The position numbers were made by a program, and so were the translations under genes. The notes under the pieces are model-generated. The model saw nothing but the letters and a program-made list of their open reading frames with translations. It was not told where the DNA came from and searched no databases. Source: an uncultured Clostridia bacterium (GTDB lineage: Bacteria; Bacillota; Clostridia; TANB77; CAG-508). From it: DNA of 64,000 nucleotides. Of the stretch, positions 1 to 7,710 are shown in pieces (position 1 is the stretch's first letter; every line of letters begins with the position of its first letter). The stretch covers positions 1 through 64,000 of the forward strand of contig CAOMRW010000001.1 of assembly GCA_948485625.1 (NCBI GenBank), in the 5' to 3' direction.

Positions 1-81
1 TACCGCTTCGGTTTATTCTCTAAAGGATTTACTGTTTACTTTTCAATGTACTTTTTGTCTCTTTTGTTTGAGACGATTTGT

Positions 82-110
82 ATTATACTATATGTTTTTT
101 TCTTTGTCAA
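82..110 (-). promoter_or_regulatory. Consensus sigma-A promoter reading out of the window
   Basis: On the minus strand a perfect TTGACA (105-110) and a perfect TATAAT (82-87) are separated by 17 bases. It is the strongest promoter I see in the chromosomal part. The downstream transcript, towards position 1, contains GTACATTGAAAAGTAAAC followed by ACCGAAGCGG, which resembles leaders of rRNA genes in Bacillota. A stable-RNA operon may therefore start just outside the window; that part is inference. The rest of bases 1-322 is T-rich and holds no gene that I can see. Confidence 0.75.
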
Positions 111-266
111 CACATTTTTTAAAATTTTTTAAAAAATTTTTAAAAATTTTAAATTTTGTATTTATATAGTATTTTTTGTCCTAAAAAACTTAGTGACTAA
201 ATAAAATATTACCACTATTTTAATCTAAAGTCAATACTTTTTTTTAGGAATTTTATTCCATATTGC

Positions 267-312
267 AAAAACCAAAATTATTAAGCTTTTATATTTAATA
301 ATTTTGGTTTTT
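267..312 (-). terminator. Intrinsic terminator after the 621-residue membrane protein gene
   Basis: An inverted repeat of about 18 bp (AAAACCAAAATTATTAA and its complement) ends in a U-run on the minus strand, just past the stop codon of the gene at 323-2188. Confidence 0.8.
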
Positions 313-322
313 ATAAATTAAT

Positions 323-2188
323 TTATTGTTTTTCTTGTATTTTCATTCTAATAATTTTTGCTAATCCATTACTATCATATTCAATAGTAACTGTATATTT
401 ATTATCTCTTTCCTTTTCTATAAATTTCATAGTATCATTTATTTTTTCTTCATTATTAGTATTTCTTTTTATAAGAATAAGTATTTCACTAATATTTTCT
501 TCATATTCTTTTTGTTGTTGATAATTATCTAATTTTTCTAAGTCTAAATTTTCTATGTCTCCATTTTTTAAAAGTATTTTCATGTCATCAAAATTGTTTT
601 CTGTTACTTTAATTAAGTCTTTTATATTATCTGTTGATAAATTTTCACTTACAAAAAATTCAAATTGTGAATTAAATCTTGTTTTTTCTATTTCTGTAAC
701 TTCTCCTTCACTAGGAAGTTGTACTGATTTCTTATTAGTTACTTCTAAATTCTGAAGTATTTTATTGAAATCATCTATTCCTATTATAGAATTTAATTTA
801 TCTTTTTGTTTTTTCATGTTCTCACTAAGTATTTGTTTAATTGATTGTTTCTGTTCTTCTTGAAATTCTTCCATTTTAATATTATCAACATCTAATGTTA
901 TTTTATTTTCAAATTCTTGTATAATTTCAATATTATCTTTTATGTTTAGAATTCCTTCATACTTTCCTTTTTTTATTTTCAGTTCTATTTCTTTATTTAT
1001 TTTATTATTTTCTAATGATTGTGTATTATTAAATTTTATATTCTTTATATTTTCATTGTTTTGTATTTTTCCAATTTCTACTAATATATTAGATTGTGAA
1101 TTATTATTATTTTTTTCTATTGTTATGAAGTCTTCATTTGTATTATCTTCTATTTTTATATTATCAATTTTTATTGAATAATTATTATATATGTCAATAG
1201 TTAATTTTTCTTTTATTTTTTCTATTGATGTCCTTACTAGTTTTTTGTTATTTTCATATACAACAATTTGTACTTCATCACTACCTATATTATTACTTTT
1301 AACTTGTTCTATTTTTTTATTTATTTTATCTATAAATGTAGTTCTTAAATTTTGTTCTGCATTATATCCTGCATATTTATTTTTTATTTCTTCTTCAATT
1401 AAATCTATTCTTGATAAAATAATTTCATCTTTTGTTATTTGTTCTAATATTTTTATGTATATATTATTATATTCTTCTATTGTAAGTTTAACATAGTAAG
1501 AATTTGTTTTCACATCTTTATTATTTACTGTTATTAAAGTATTTGATTGTTTATAATATTTGTCTTTTGTTATATTTCCTTGTATTATTTCTAAATATGT
1601 TTTGATTAATGTTTGTTTTTCTTCATTTGTAAAATTCAGTATTGGTTTTATATTTATTTTTGATAGTAATTCTTCTAAATTTTTTATATCTATTTGTTGA
1701 AGTATTTCTTCTATATTATTTTCAGATGATACAAATTGTTTTATCCCATTTAGTCTTATTCCAACTTGTTCATTTTCTTTTAAATATTCTAATCCTACTA
1801 ATTTTTCATTATTATTTTGTATTGATATATCTTTATATTTATAATTGTTTATTTCGTCTATATCACTATTTATTTTTACATTTATATTATTTATTGGGTT
1901 GTTTTTATTTTCATCACTAGTTTCTATGTTTTCTGTATATTGTATTTTTCCTTCTAATTGTGATTTATATTTATTAGTATTTAACATATTTTCAATTTCT
2001 AATGTATCTTCTGTTTTTAATATCTCAATAAAATTAAAATTTTGTACTAAGTATTTAGCAAATAATTCTTCATTTGATTTAAATATATCTGTTTTTAAAA
2101 ATAAAAATCCTAATGTTCCTAAAATTGTAAATACTACTAAGATGATAGAAATCACTAAAATTGCTATTCTTTTTTTCCTTGGCATCAT
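323..2188 (-). CDS. Single-pass membrane-anchored protein of unknown function
   Basis: The 621-residue product has a short basic N-terminus (PRKKR), one hydrophobic helix at about residues 8-30, then a long Asn/Lys/Ile/Glu-rich region. This predicts a protein anchored in the membrane by its N-terminus with about 590 residues outside the cytoplasm. I recognise no domain. Proteins of this build, with repeated short strands and helices and no cysteines, are common and uncharacterised in gut Clostridia. It stands alone, is followed by a terminator at 267-312, and starts about 65 bases before the stop codon of the rRNA methyltransferase gene. The first codons read Met-Met; the second is an equally good start. 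Confidence 0.75.
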   Translation of the reverse strand: MMPRKKRIAILVISIILVVFTILGTLGFLFLKTDIFKSNEELFAKYLVQNFNFIEILKTEDTLEIENMLNTNKYKSQLEGKIQYTENIETSDENKNNPINNINVKINSDIDEINNYKYKDISIQNNNEKLVGLEYLKENEQVGIRLNGIKQFVSSENNIEEILQQIDIKNLEELLSKINIKPILNFTNEEKQTLIKTYLEIIQGNITKDKYYKQSNTLITVNNKDVKTNSYYVKLTIEEYNNIYIKILEQITKDEIILSRIDLIEEEIKNKYAGYNAEQNLRTTFIDKINKKIEQVKSNNIGSDEVQIVVYENNKKLVRTSIEKIKEKLTIDIYNNYSIKIDNIKIEDNTNEDFITIEKNNNNSQSNILVEIGKIQNNENIKNIKFNNTQSLENNKINKEIELKIKKGKYEGILNIKDNIEIIQEFENKITLDVDNIKMEEFQEEQKQSIKQILSENMKKQKDKLNSIIGIDDFNKILQNLEVTNKKSVQLPSEGEVTEIEKTRFNSQFEFFVSENLSTDNIKDLIKVTENNFDDMKILLKNGDIENLDLEKLDNYQQQKEYEENISEILILIKRNTNNEEKINDTMKFIEKERDNKYTVTIEYDSNGLAKIIRMKIQEKQ

Positions 2189-2254
2189 ATGATTATCCTC
2201 CTATTTCATTTGTACAATTATATTATATATTTTTTATTTTCTTTTATCAATATA

Positions 2255-3071
2255 TTATTGGGAAATTCTTTGTTTTACTGCTTCATATACAATTATTCCT
2301 GTTGATACTGATGCATTTAATGATGTTATTTTTCCTTTCATCGGAATTTTTACATTAAAATCACAATTTTTTCTTACTTTTTCACTCATTCCTGTGCCTT
2401 CATTTCCTATCACTATTCCGAATAGGTCCTGTTAAGTCTTGATTATAATAGTATTTGTCAGTATTTATATCTGTTCCACATATCCATAATCCTTCATCTT
2501 TTAGTTTTTGTATTGAGTCTGATATATTAGTAACTCTTGCTATTTTCATATGTTCTACTGCTCCTGCTGATGTCTTATTTACTGTGCTATTTACTGCTGC
2601 AGCTCTTCTTTTTGGTATTATTATCCCATGTACTCCTGCTGTTTCGGCTGTTCTTATTATTGATCCTAGATTATGTGGGTCTTCTATTCCATCTAATATT
2701 AGTACAAATGGGTCTTCATTTTTTTGTTTTGCATTTTCTAATATATCTTCTATTTCACAGTATTCAAATGGTGGGACAATTGCTATTACTCCTTGGTAAT
2801 TTTGATTTTGTGCCATTTCATCCATTTTTCTTTTATCTTTTTCTACTATTATTATATTTTTTTCTTTTGCCATTGCTATTATTTTATTTATTGAGCCATG
2901 TTTTTCTCCTTTTGTTATGAATATTTTGTTTATGTCTCTTTCACTTTCTAGTAGTTCAAGTACTGAGTTTCTTCCCTCTACTTGGTCATCGTAGTTTCTT
3001 TCTTCTTTTGGTTCATAATTCTGTTTTTCTATCTTTCTATTTTTGTTTTTTTGATTATAATTATTTTTCAT
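2255..3071 (-). CDS. rlmB: 23S rRNA 2'-O-ribose methyltransferase (RlmB/TrmH family), interrupted by a +1 shift at CGG
   Basis: A SpoU/TrmH-family (SPOUT) RNA methyltransferase. A substrate-binding N-terminal domain (about residues 30-105, VEGRNSVLELLES) is followed by the knotted catalytic domain with LILDGIEDPHNLGSIIRTAE and NSTVNKTSAGAVEH. The reading frame breaks after LTGPI: the zero frame gives CGG (complement of 2418-2420) and stops at 2400. If the C complementary to 2420 is skipped, translation goes on as GIVIGNEGTGM and later KITSLNASVSTGI, both hallmark motifs of the family (SAM-binding knot), ending at 2255. The joined protein is about 271 residues, normal for RlmB. Without the shift the SAM-binding motif is lost. 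The gene is either recoded or broken; given seven similar sites I favour recoding. Exact target nucleotide is inferred from the family. Confidence 0.88.
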
Positions 3072-3164
3072 TTTTATAAATCCTTTACTTTTTTATTTTT
3101 ATGATATAATATTAACATAATTTTATTTTTAACATTTCAACTAAAACTTAAGGAGGTATTTTGC

Positions 3165-3470
3165 ATGAAGATTTTAATTAGTATTAAAAAGAAATGGTTA
3201 AATCACAGAGTTTACGAATATACTCTGAAATCTGAAAATGCTTTATCTAAATCAGAAGCTTTGTCTAAAATGGCAGAAACGTATAATTTGGCAGCAGAAG
3301 AGTCTGACAGAAAATTGCATAAGTATTCTAATAAGTCTATAACTCTTCATAAAGAAGCTACTAATTATATGTTACAAAGTTCATATCAAAAAAATTTGTC
3401 TGATATGTATCTAAATAAAAAGCTTGATTTAGAAGAAGAACTTCAGAATCTAACTTATCGGAAAACTTAA
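3165..3470 (+). CDS. Small helical protein of unknown function
   Basis: A 101-residue Lys/Ser/Glu-rich protein predicted to be mostly helix (KSENALSKSEALSKMAETYN), without signal peptide or membrane segment. A good ribosome binding site (AAGGAGG, 3151-3157) precedes the start. It is one of the few plus-strand genes in the chromosomal part. Codon 99 is CGG (3459-3461), followed by A and only three codons before the stop. If the shift seen elsewhere acted here, the product would run on into the repeat at 3491; I see nothing to support that. I do not recognise the family. Confidence 0.6.
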   Translation: MKILISIKKKWLNHRVYEYTLKSENALSKSEALSKMAETYNLAAEESDRKLHKYSNKSITLHKEATNYMLQSSYQKNLSDMYLNKKLDLEEELQNLTYRKT

Positions 3471-3490
3471 TTGTTTTCCTTTTTTAATAT

Positions 3491-3540
3491 CTGTCCCCAA
3501 TGGGACAGATATGTCCCAAGAGAAACGTCCCCTTGGGACA
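3491..3540. repeat. Dispersed GTCCC/GGGAC palindromic element, copy 1
   Basis: Two adjoining small palindromes, CTGTCCC-N3-GGGACAG and TGTCCC...GGGACA, separated by AAGAGAAAC. The element lies immediately after the lepA stop codon. A closely matching copy follows polC at 7661-7710 and a weaker one precedes polC at 12542-12592. It may act as a transcript end or be a REP-like element. Confidence 0.75.
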
Positions 3541-3542
3541 TT

Positions 3543-5354
3543 TTATTCATCATCCAATTTAAGTACTGATAAAAACGCTTCTTGTGGTACTTCTACATTT
3601 CCAATTTCACGCATCTTCTTTTTTCCTCTTTTTTGTTTTTCCAATAGTTTTTTCTTTCTTGTTACATCTCCTCCATAGCATTTTGCTAATACGTCTTTTC
3701 TCATTGCTGATATTGTTTCTCTTGCTATAACTTGTCCTCCTACTACTGCTTGTATTGGTATTGTAAATAGTTTTCTTGGTATTTCTGTTTTTAATTTTTC
3801 TACCATTTTCTTTCCTCTTGTATATGCGCTATCTTTATGTACTATAAAGCTTAATGCGTCTACTGGTTCTCCATTTATGTGTATATCTAGTTTTACTAGA
3901 TTTGACCTTTTATATTCTTTAAATTCGTAGTCAAATGATGCGTATCCTTTTGTTTTTGATTTTAGATTGTCGAAAAAGTCATATATTATTTCATTTAATG
4001 GCATGTCATATATTAGTGTTACTCTATTTTCATCTAAATATTTCATGTCAATATATATTCCTCTTCTTTTTTGACATATTTCCATTATGTTTCCTACATA
4101 TTCTTTTGGTGTTAGTATATTTGCTGTTACAAATGGTTCTTCTATGTATGATATTTCTTGTGGTGTTGGTAGGTCTGTTGGGTTGTATATGTCTTCTACT
4201 TCTCCTGTTGTTTTATATACTTTATATATAACTGATGGTGCTGTTGTTATTAATCCTAAATCGAATTCTCTGTCTAGTCTTTCTTCTATTATTTCTAAAT
4301 GTAGTAGGCCTAAGAATCCACATCTAAATCCAAATCCTAATGCTGCTGATGTTTCTGGTTCGTATTCTAGTGCCGCATCATTTAATTGTAGTTTTTCTAA
4401 TGCTACTTTTAGGTTTTCATATTCACTTCCATCTATTGGATATAATCCACAATAAACCATTGGTGTTACTTTTTTATATCCTTGTAATGGTTCATCTGCT
4501 GGATTTTCTTTTATAGTTACTGTATCTCCTACATGTATATCTGATAAACTTTTTATACTTGCTGCTATATATCCAACTTCTCCTGCTTTTATTTCTTTTG
4601 ATGGCATATATGCTCCTGGTGCAAAATATCCTACTTCTGTAACAGTGTATATTTTATTTGTTGCCATTAGTTTTATTTCATCACCAACTTTAACTTTTCC
4701 ATCAACTACTCTAACATATGCAACTGCTCCTTTGTAATTGTCATAATATGAGTCAAATATTAAGCATTTTGTTTTATCATCTTCATTTCCATTTGGTGCT
4801 GGTAAATCTGTTACTATTCTTTCTAGTACTTCTTCTACATTTAGTCCAGATTTTGCTGAAATACATGGTGCATCTTCTGCTGGTATTCCTATTATATCTT
4901 CTATTTCTTGTTTTACTTCATCTGGTCTTGCATTTGGTAAATCTATTTTGTTTATTACTGGTAATATTTCTAGATTATTATCTATTGCTAAATATACATT
5001 TGCAAGTGTTTGTGCTTCCACTCCTTGGCTTGAGTCAACTACTAATATAGCTCCATCACATGCTGCTAGACTTCTTGATACTTCATAATTAAAGTCTACA
5101 TGTCCTGGTGTATCTATTAAGTTTAATATGTATTCTTCACCATTTCTTGCTTTATATACCATTCTTACTGCTTGTGATTTTATTGTAATTCCTCTTTCTT
5201 TTTCTATTTCCATATTGTCTAGAACTTGACTTTCCATTTCTCTTTTAGAAAGTACTCCTGTCATTTCTATTAATCTATCTGCTAATGTTGATTTTCCATG
5301 GTCTATATGTGCAATTATGCTAAAGTTTCTAATGTGTTCTTGTCTTTTATTCAT
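3543..5354 (-). CDS. lepA: Elongation factor 4 (LepA), back-translocating ribosomal GTPase
   Basis: The 603-residue product has the usual length and order: GTP-binding domain with IAHIDHGKST (G1), RGITI (G2), DTPGHVDFNYEVSRS (G3) and NKIDLP (G4), then domains II, III and V, and a Lys-rich C-terminal domain with KQKRGKKKMR. The LepA-specific GFRCGFLGLLHLEI is present. I place the start at 5354 because GGAGTG precedes it and NKRQEHIRNFSIIAHIDHGK is the family N-terminus; an upstream in-frame Met at 5405 would add 17 residues with no homology. It acts on stalled ribosomes in the cytoplasm. The palindromic element at 3491-3540 follows directly. No in-frame CGG occurs. Confidence 0.96.
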   Translation of the reverse strand: MNKRQEHIRNFSIIAHIDHGKSTLADRLIEMTGVLSKREMESQVLDNMEIEKERGITIKSQAVRMVYKARNGEEYILNLIDTPGHVDFNYEVSRSLAACDGAILVVDSSQGVEAQTLANVYLAIDNNLEILPVINKIDLPNARPDEVKQEIEDIIGIPAEDAPCISAKSGLNVEEVLERIVTDLPAPNGNEDDKTKCLIFDSYYDNYKGAVAYVRVVDGKVKVGDEIKLMATNKIYTVTEVGYFAPGAYMPSKEIKAGEVGYIAASIKSLSDIHVGDTVTIKENPADEPLQGYKKVTPMVYCGLYPIDGSEYENLKVALEKLQLNDAALEYEPETSAALGFGFRCGFLGLLHLEIIEERLDREFDLGLITTAPSVIYKVYKTTGEVEDIYNPTDLPTPQEISYIEEPFVTANILTPKEYVGNIMEICQKRRGIYIDMKYLDENRVTLIYDMPLNEIIYDFFDNLKSKTKGYASFDYEFKEYKRSNLVKLDIHINGEPVDALSFIVHKDSAYTRGKKMVEKLKTEIPRKLFTIPIQAVVGGQVIARETISAMRKDVLAKCYGGDVTRKKKLLEKQKRGKKKMREIGNVEVPQEAFLSVLKLDDE

Positions 5355-5566
5355 TCTTTCTTTCACTCCATTTTTTGTGTCAATGGGGGCGTCCCTTTTT
5401 GTCACACTTTTTTCCTTATTCTAACATATTAAGTGAAAAATCACAATATTAAATTTTAAAGTTTGTATTTACTTTTTATGTAAAACATGTTAATATTGTT
5501 TTATTATTTATTAATTAAATCCTTTTATGGGATTGTTACCATTTAAAATTTTAGGAGGTAATTGAT

Positions 5567-5980
5567 ATGAAAAGAAAATTTAAACGGTCACTATTGTTAG
5601 TACTTTTGGTGTTTATCTGCATCTATTTAACTGGATGTAAAAAAGATACTGATGTTTCTGATGTGCAGGTTGATTTTGATTCACGTACTGTAACTGTTTC
5701 ATCTCCTGAAGATAATGCTTTTAAATTAAATCTTGAGATATCTGCCAATTCTTCTACTTCTTATTGGACATCTGATGATTTGTTTGTTGCAAGGGGAGTC
5801 TCTCATACTTACAAATTAGAAGACTTTGTAGGAAGTTATATTTCTGAAGAAGCTCAGATAACTTCTGTTACTGTTGATTACACTCAGGTTTTTGATGCTA
5901 TTGGCTCTGGTTGCTTTATTGCTGTAATTTTCTTAGTTATAGGATTTATTTTAGGTATAATTTTATGGTCAAGATTATAA
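5567..5980 (+). CDS. Small lipoprotein with C-terminal membrane helix
   Basis: The 137-residue product begins with a lipoprotein signal peptide: basic MKRKFKR, hydrophobic core, and the lipobox LTGC with Cys24 as the acylated residue. The mature part is short, and a second hydrophobic helix closes the protein (FIAVIFLVIGFILGIIL), so both ends are likely in the membrane with an acidic loop outside. A strong AGGAGG (5553-5558) supports the start. Codon 7 is CGG followed by T (5585-5587) and is read in frame as Arg here, since a shift would stop after four codons. This is the clearest exception to the CGG recoding pattern seen elsewhere. Function unknown. Confidence 0.75.
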   Translation: MKRKFKRSLLLVLLVFICIYLTGCKKDTDVSDVQVDFDSRTVTVSSPEDNAFKLNLEISANSSTSYWTSDDLFVARGVSHTYKLEDFVGSYISEEAQITSVTVDYTQVFDAIGSGCFIAVIFLVIGFILGIILWSRL

Positions 5981-6000
5981 TTTAAATTTTTCTTTAATAT

Positions 6001-6035
6001 AAAACCACAACATTTTATTTAAATGTTGTGGTTTT
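6001..6035. terminator. Bidirectional terminator between convergent genes
   Basis: A perfect stem AAAACCACAACATTT with its complement and a short loop, flanked by A-run and T-run. It serves both the lipoprotein gene (ending 5980, plus) and the rhodanese gene (ending 6034, minus). Confidence 0.85.
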
Positions 6036-6387
6036 ATATTATTATTCCTTCGTAAACATTGTAAACATTAATATATCCCATATTTTCTAACACATGTTGT
6101 GCTGATTGACTTCTATGTCCTGTTGAACAATATACAACTATAATTTCTTCTTTGTTTTTTACATACTTTTGTATTAATCTTTTTATTTGATAATCAGGAA
6201 TTGATATTGCTCCATCTATATGTCCTTCTTTATATTCTTGTGGACTTCTTACATCTATTATTGTTGCTCCTTGTTTTATATATGAGTCTAAATCTTCTTT
6301 TGTAATGTCTTTTTTATTATTAAAGTCTCTTTTTAAATCTAAATTTTTTTGTATTATATATGCAAATCTTCTAAACATCTTTTTCAC
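6034..6387 (-). CDS. Rhodanese-domain protein
   Basis: A single-domain rhodanese of 117 residues. The active-site loop reads VVYCSTGHRS, with the catalytic Cys that carries a persulfide; IIDVRSPQEYKEGHIDGAISIP is the typical N-terminal signature. A short basic helix of about 25 residues precedes the domain. Such proteins move sulfane sulfur between carriers; the acceptor cannot be told from here. It is followed by the shared terminator at 6001-6035 and stands alone. Confidence 0.88.
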   Translation of the reverse strand: MKKMFRRFAYIIQKNLDLKRDFNNKKDITKEDLDSYIKQGATIIDVRSPQEYKEGHIDGAISIPDYQIKRLIQKYVKNKEEIIVVYCSTGHRSQSAQHVLENMGYINVYNVYEGIII

Positions 6388-6613
6388 CTTTCAAAAAATA
6401 CTCCTATTATTATTATATTAAGAATATTTTGTTTTTGACATTGTTTTGATTTGATTAATAAATATAGATATATTTGTTATGAATAATTTAATACTAGTTT
6501 TATTACAAATATTTTAATATAATATTACAATTTTATTACAATTATGTTATCTTATTCGAATTATGTTCCCTTTCTTGTTTACATTATTTTTTATTTATAC
6601 ATTTTATGTTTTT

Positions 6614-6680
6614 TGTGGAAACTGTGGATAACTTTGTGAATAACTTATTTTTAGTGTTTTGTCTTCAAAAGTTATACACA
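6614..6680. promoter_or_regulatory. Cluster of DnaA-box-like sequences in a 450-bp gene-free stretch
   Basis: The stretch 6388-6837 has no gene. Within it are TGTGGATAA (6623-6631, complement of the consensus DnaA box TTATCCACA), TGTGAATAA (6635-6643) and TTATACACA (6672-6680), each one base off the consensus, and the weaker TGTGGAAAC (6614-6622). The surroundings are very AT-rich. This looks like a DnaA-binding region. Neighbouring genes do not diverge from it, which argues against the chromosomal origin. Confidence 0.45.
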
Positions 6681-6768
6681 TATAAATGTGCATATTTATT
6701 TTTCCCAGTTATTTACATTTATTTCATTTACTTTATGTGTACTCTTTTTCGTTTTATTGGAGTAAATT

Positions 6769-6812
6769 AAAAAAGTTGTATTTCTTGATTTATCAAGCTT
6801 ATACAACTTTTT
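6769..6812 (-). terminator. Intrinsic terminator after the DUF1294 gene
   Basis: The arms AAAAAAGTTGTA and TACAACTTTTT pair around a 20-base loop. On the minus strand the stem ends in a U-run, about 25 bases after the stop at 6838. Confidence 0.7.
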
Positions 6813-6837
6813 CATTTTTTCTATTATACATAATATC

Positions 6838-7134
6838 TTAAAAAACTTTAAAATATATTATTGATATTATTTCTAATATAGTTATTAGTGGAAATCCTAT
6901 TACAAATGCTATTTTCTGAGTTTTATGTCTAAATGTATACATTCCAGCAATTGTTCCTATTCCTCCTCCTAATGCTGTTATTATAAATAATGTTTTTTCT
7001 GGTATTCTCCATTTTCCTTTTTTGGCTTTTTGTTTATCTATATACATTATTGAAAAGCCTATTATATTTATTATTATAAAATATATTATTATATTTTTTG
7101 TTGTGAATATATCTGGCATTGTTGTATTTGGCAT
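6838..7134 (-). CDS. DUF1294 family membrane protein
   Basis: A 98-residue protein with three hydrophobic segments and the family pattern: MYIDKQKAKKGKWRIPEKTL on the cytoplasmic side followed by a Gly-rich helix (ALGGGIGTIAGMYTFRHKTQ). DUF1294 proteins are small integral membrane proteins of unknown role. The start lies 14 bases from the stop of the MazG-like gene, so the two probably share a transcript. Confidence 0.8.
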   Translation of the reverse strand: MPNTTMPDIFTTKNIIIYFIIINIIGFSIMYIDKQKAKKGKWRIPEKTLFIITALGGGIGTIAGMYTFRHKTQKIAFVIGFPLITILEIISIIYFKVF

Positions 7135-7147
7135 ATTTTTCCCTCCA

Positions 7148-7501
7148 TTATTTCCATTCTCTATCGCAATTTCTTTCTTCTTTATTTTTGAATGCTTCTA
7201 ATAAATTTATGTTCATAACTCTACACATACTTAAAAGATATATAAATATATCAGCTATTTCTCCTGCAACATCAATTTCATTATTTTCTTTTTTGCTAGT
7301 ATCTATTTTATATTTTTCTGATTTTTTTATTTCCTTTGCTAATTCTCCCATTTCTTCTGTTAAAAATAACATTATATCTTGTGGTGTTTGTCTATCAAAC
7401 TTCCTAATCTCAATCATATCATTTATATATTTTTGTAAATCTTTTAATGATGTGCTTTCATTGAATTTTGATAATTGTTCTTTTAAATAATTATTATTCA
7501 T
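7148..7501 (-). CDS. MazG-like nucleotide pyrophosphohydrolase
   Basis: The 117-residue product has the MazG/dUTPase-type four-helix signature: EEMGELAKEIKK (metal-binding Glu residues of the EExxE kind) and EIDVAGEIADIFIYLLSMC (the ExxD half). Single-domain MazG-like enzymes remove pyrophosphate from nucleoside triphosphates, often non-canonical ones; the substrate is not deducible. It lies upstream of the DUF1294 gene in the same direction. Confidence 0.82.
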   Translation of the reverse strand: MNNNYLKEQLSKFNESTSLKDLQKYINDMIEIRKFDRQTPQDIMLFLTEEMGELAKEIKKSEKYKIDTSKKENNEIDVAGEIADIFIYLLSMCRVMNINLLEAFKNKEERNCDREWK

Positions 7502-7660
7502 ACTTATTTTCCTTTCGCTTCACTTTTTTTGTTCATCGTCATTCAAAAATCTCTTCGAAATTTTCGCTTACTAAATTTTTAAATTCTGTCCCCTATAGAT
7601 AGAAATATCTATGTGAACTAGCTCCTTTAGAATATTTTTCTATTTTTCTAATTCAATATG

Positions 7661-7710
7661 TGTCCCTCATGGGACAAAAATGTCCTAAAAGAAACGTCCC
7701 TTTGGGACAT
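7661..7710. repeat. Dispersed GTCCC/GGGAC palindromic element, copy 2
   Basis: TGTCCC-N3-GGGACA, then TGTCC...GAAACGTCCC-N2-GGGACA. It matches copy 1 (3491-3540) closely in the same orientation and abuts the polC stop codon, just as copy 1 abuts lepA. The rest of 7502-7660 shows no gene. Confidence 0.75.

Noticed and set aside
6614..6680. Chromosomal replication origin
   Set aside because: Genes on both sides run on the minus strand through the site and neither dnaA nor dnaN is near. Kept only as a DnaA-binding candidate.
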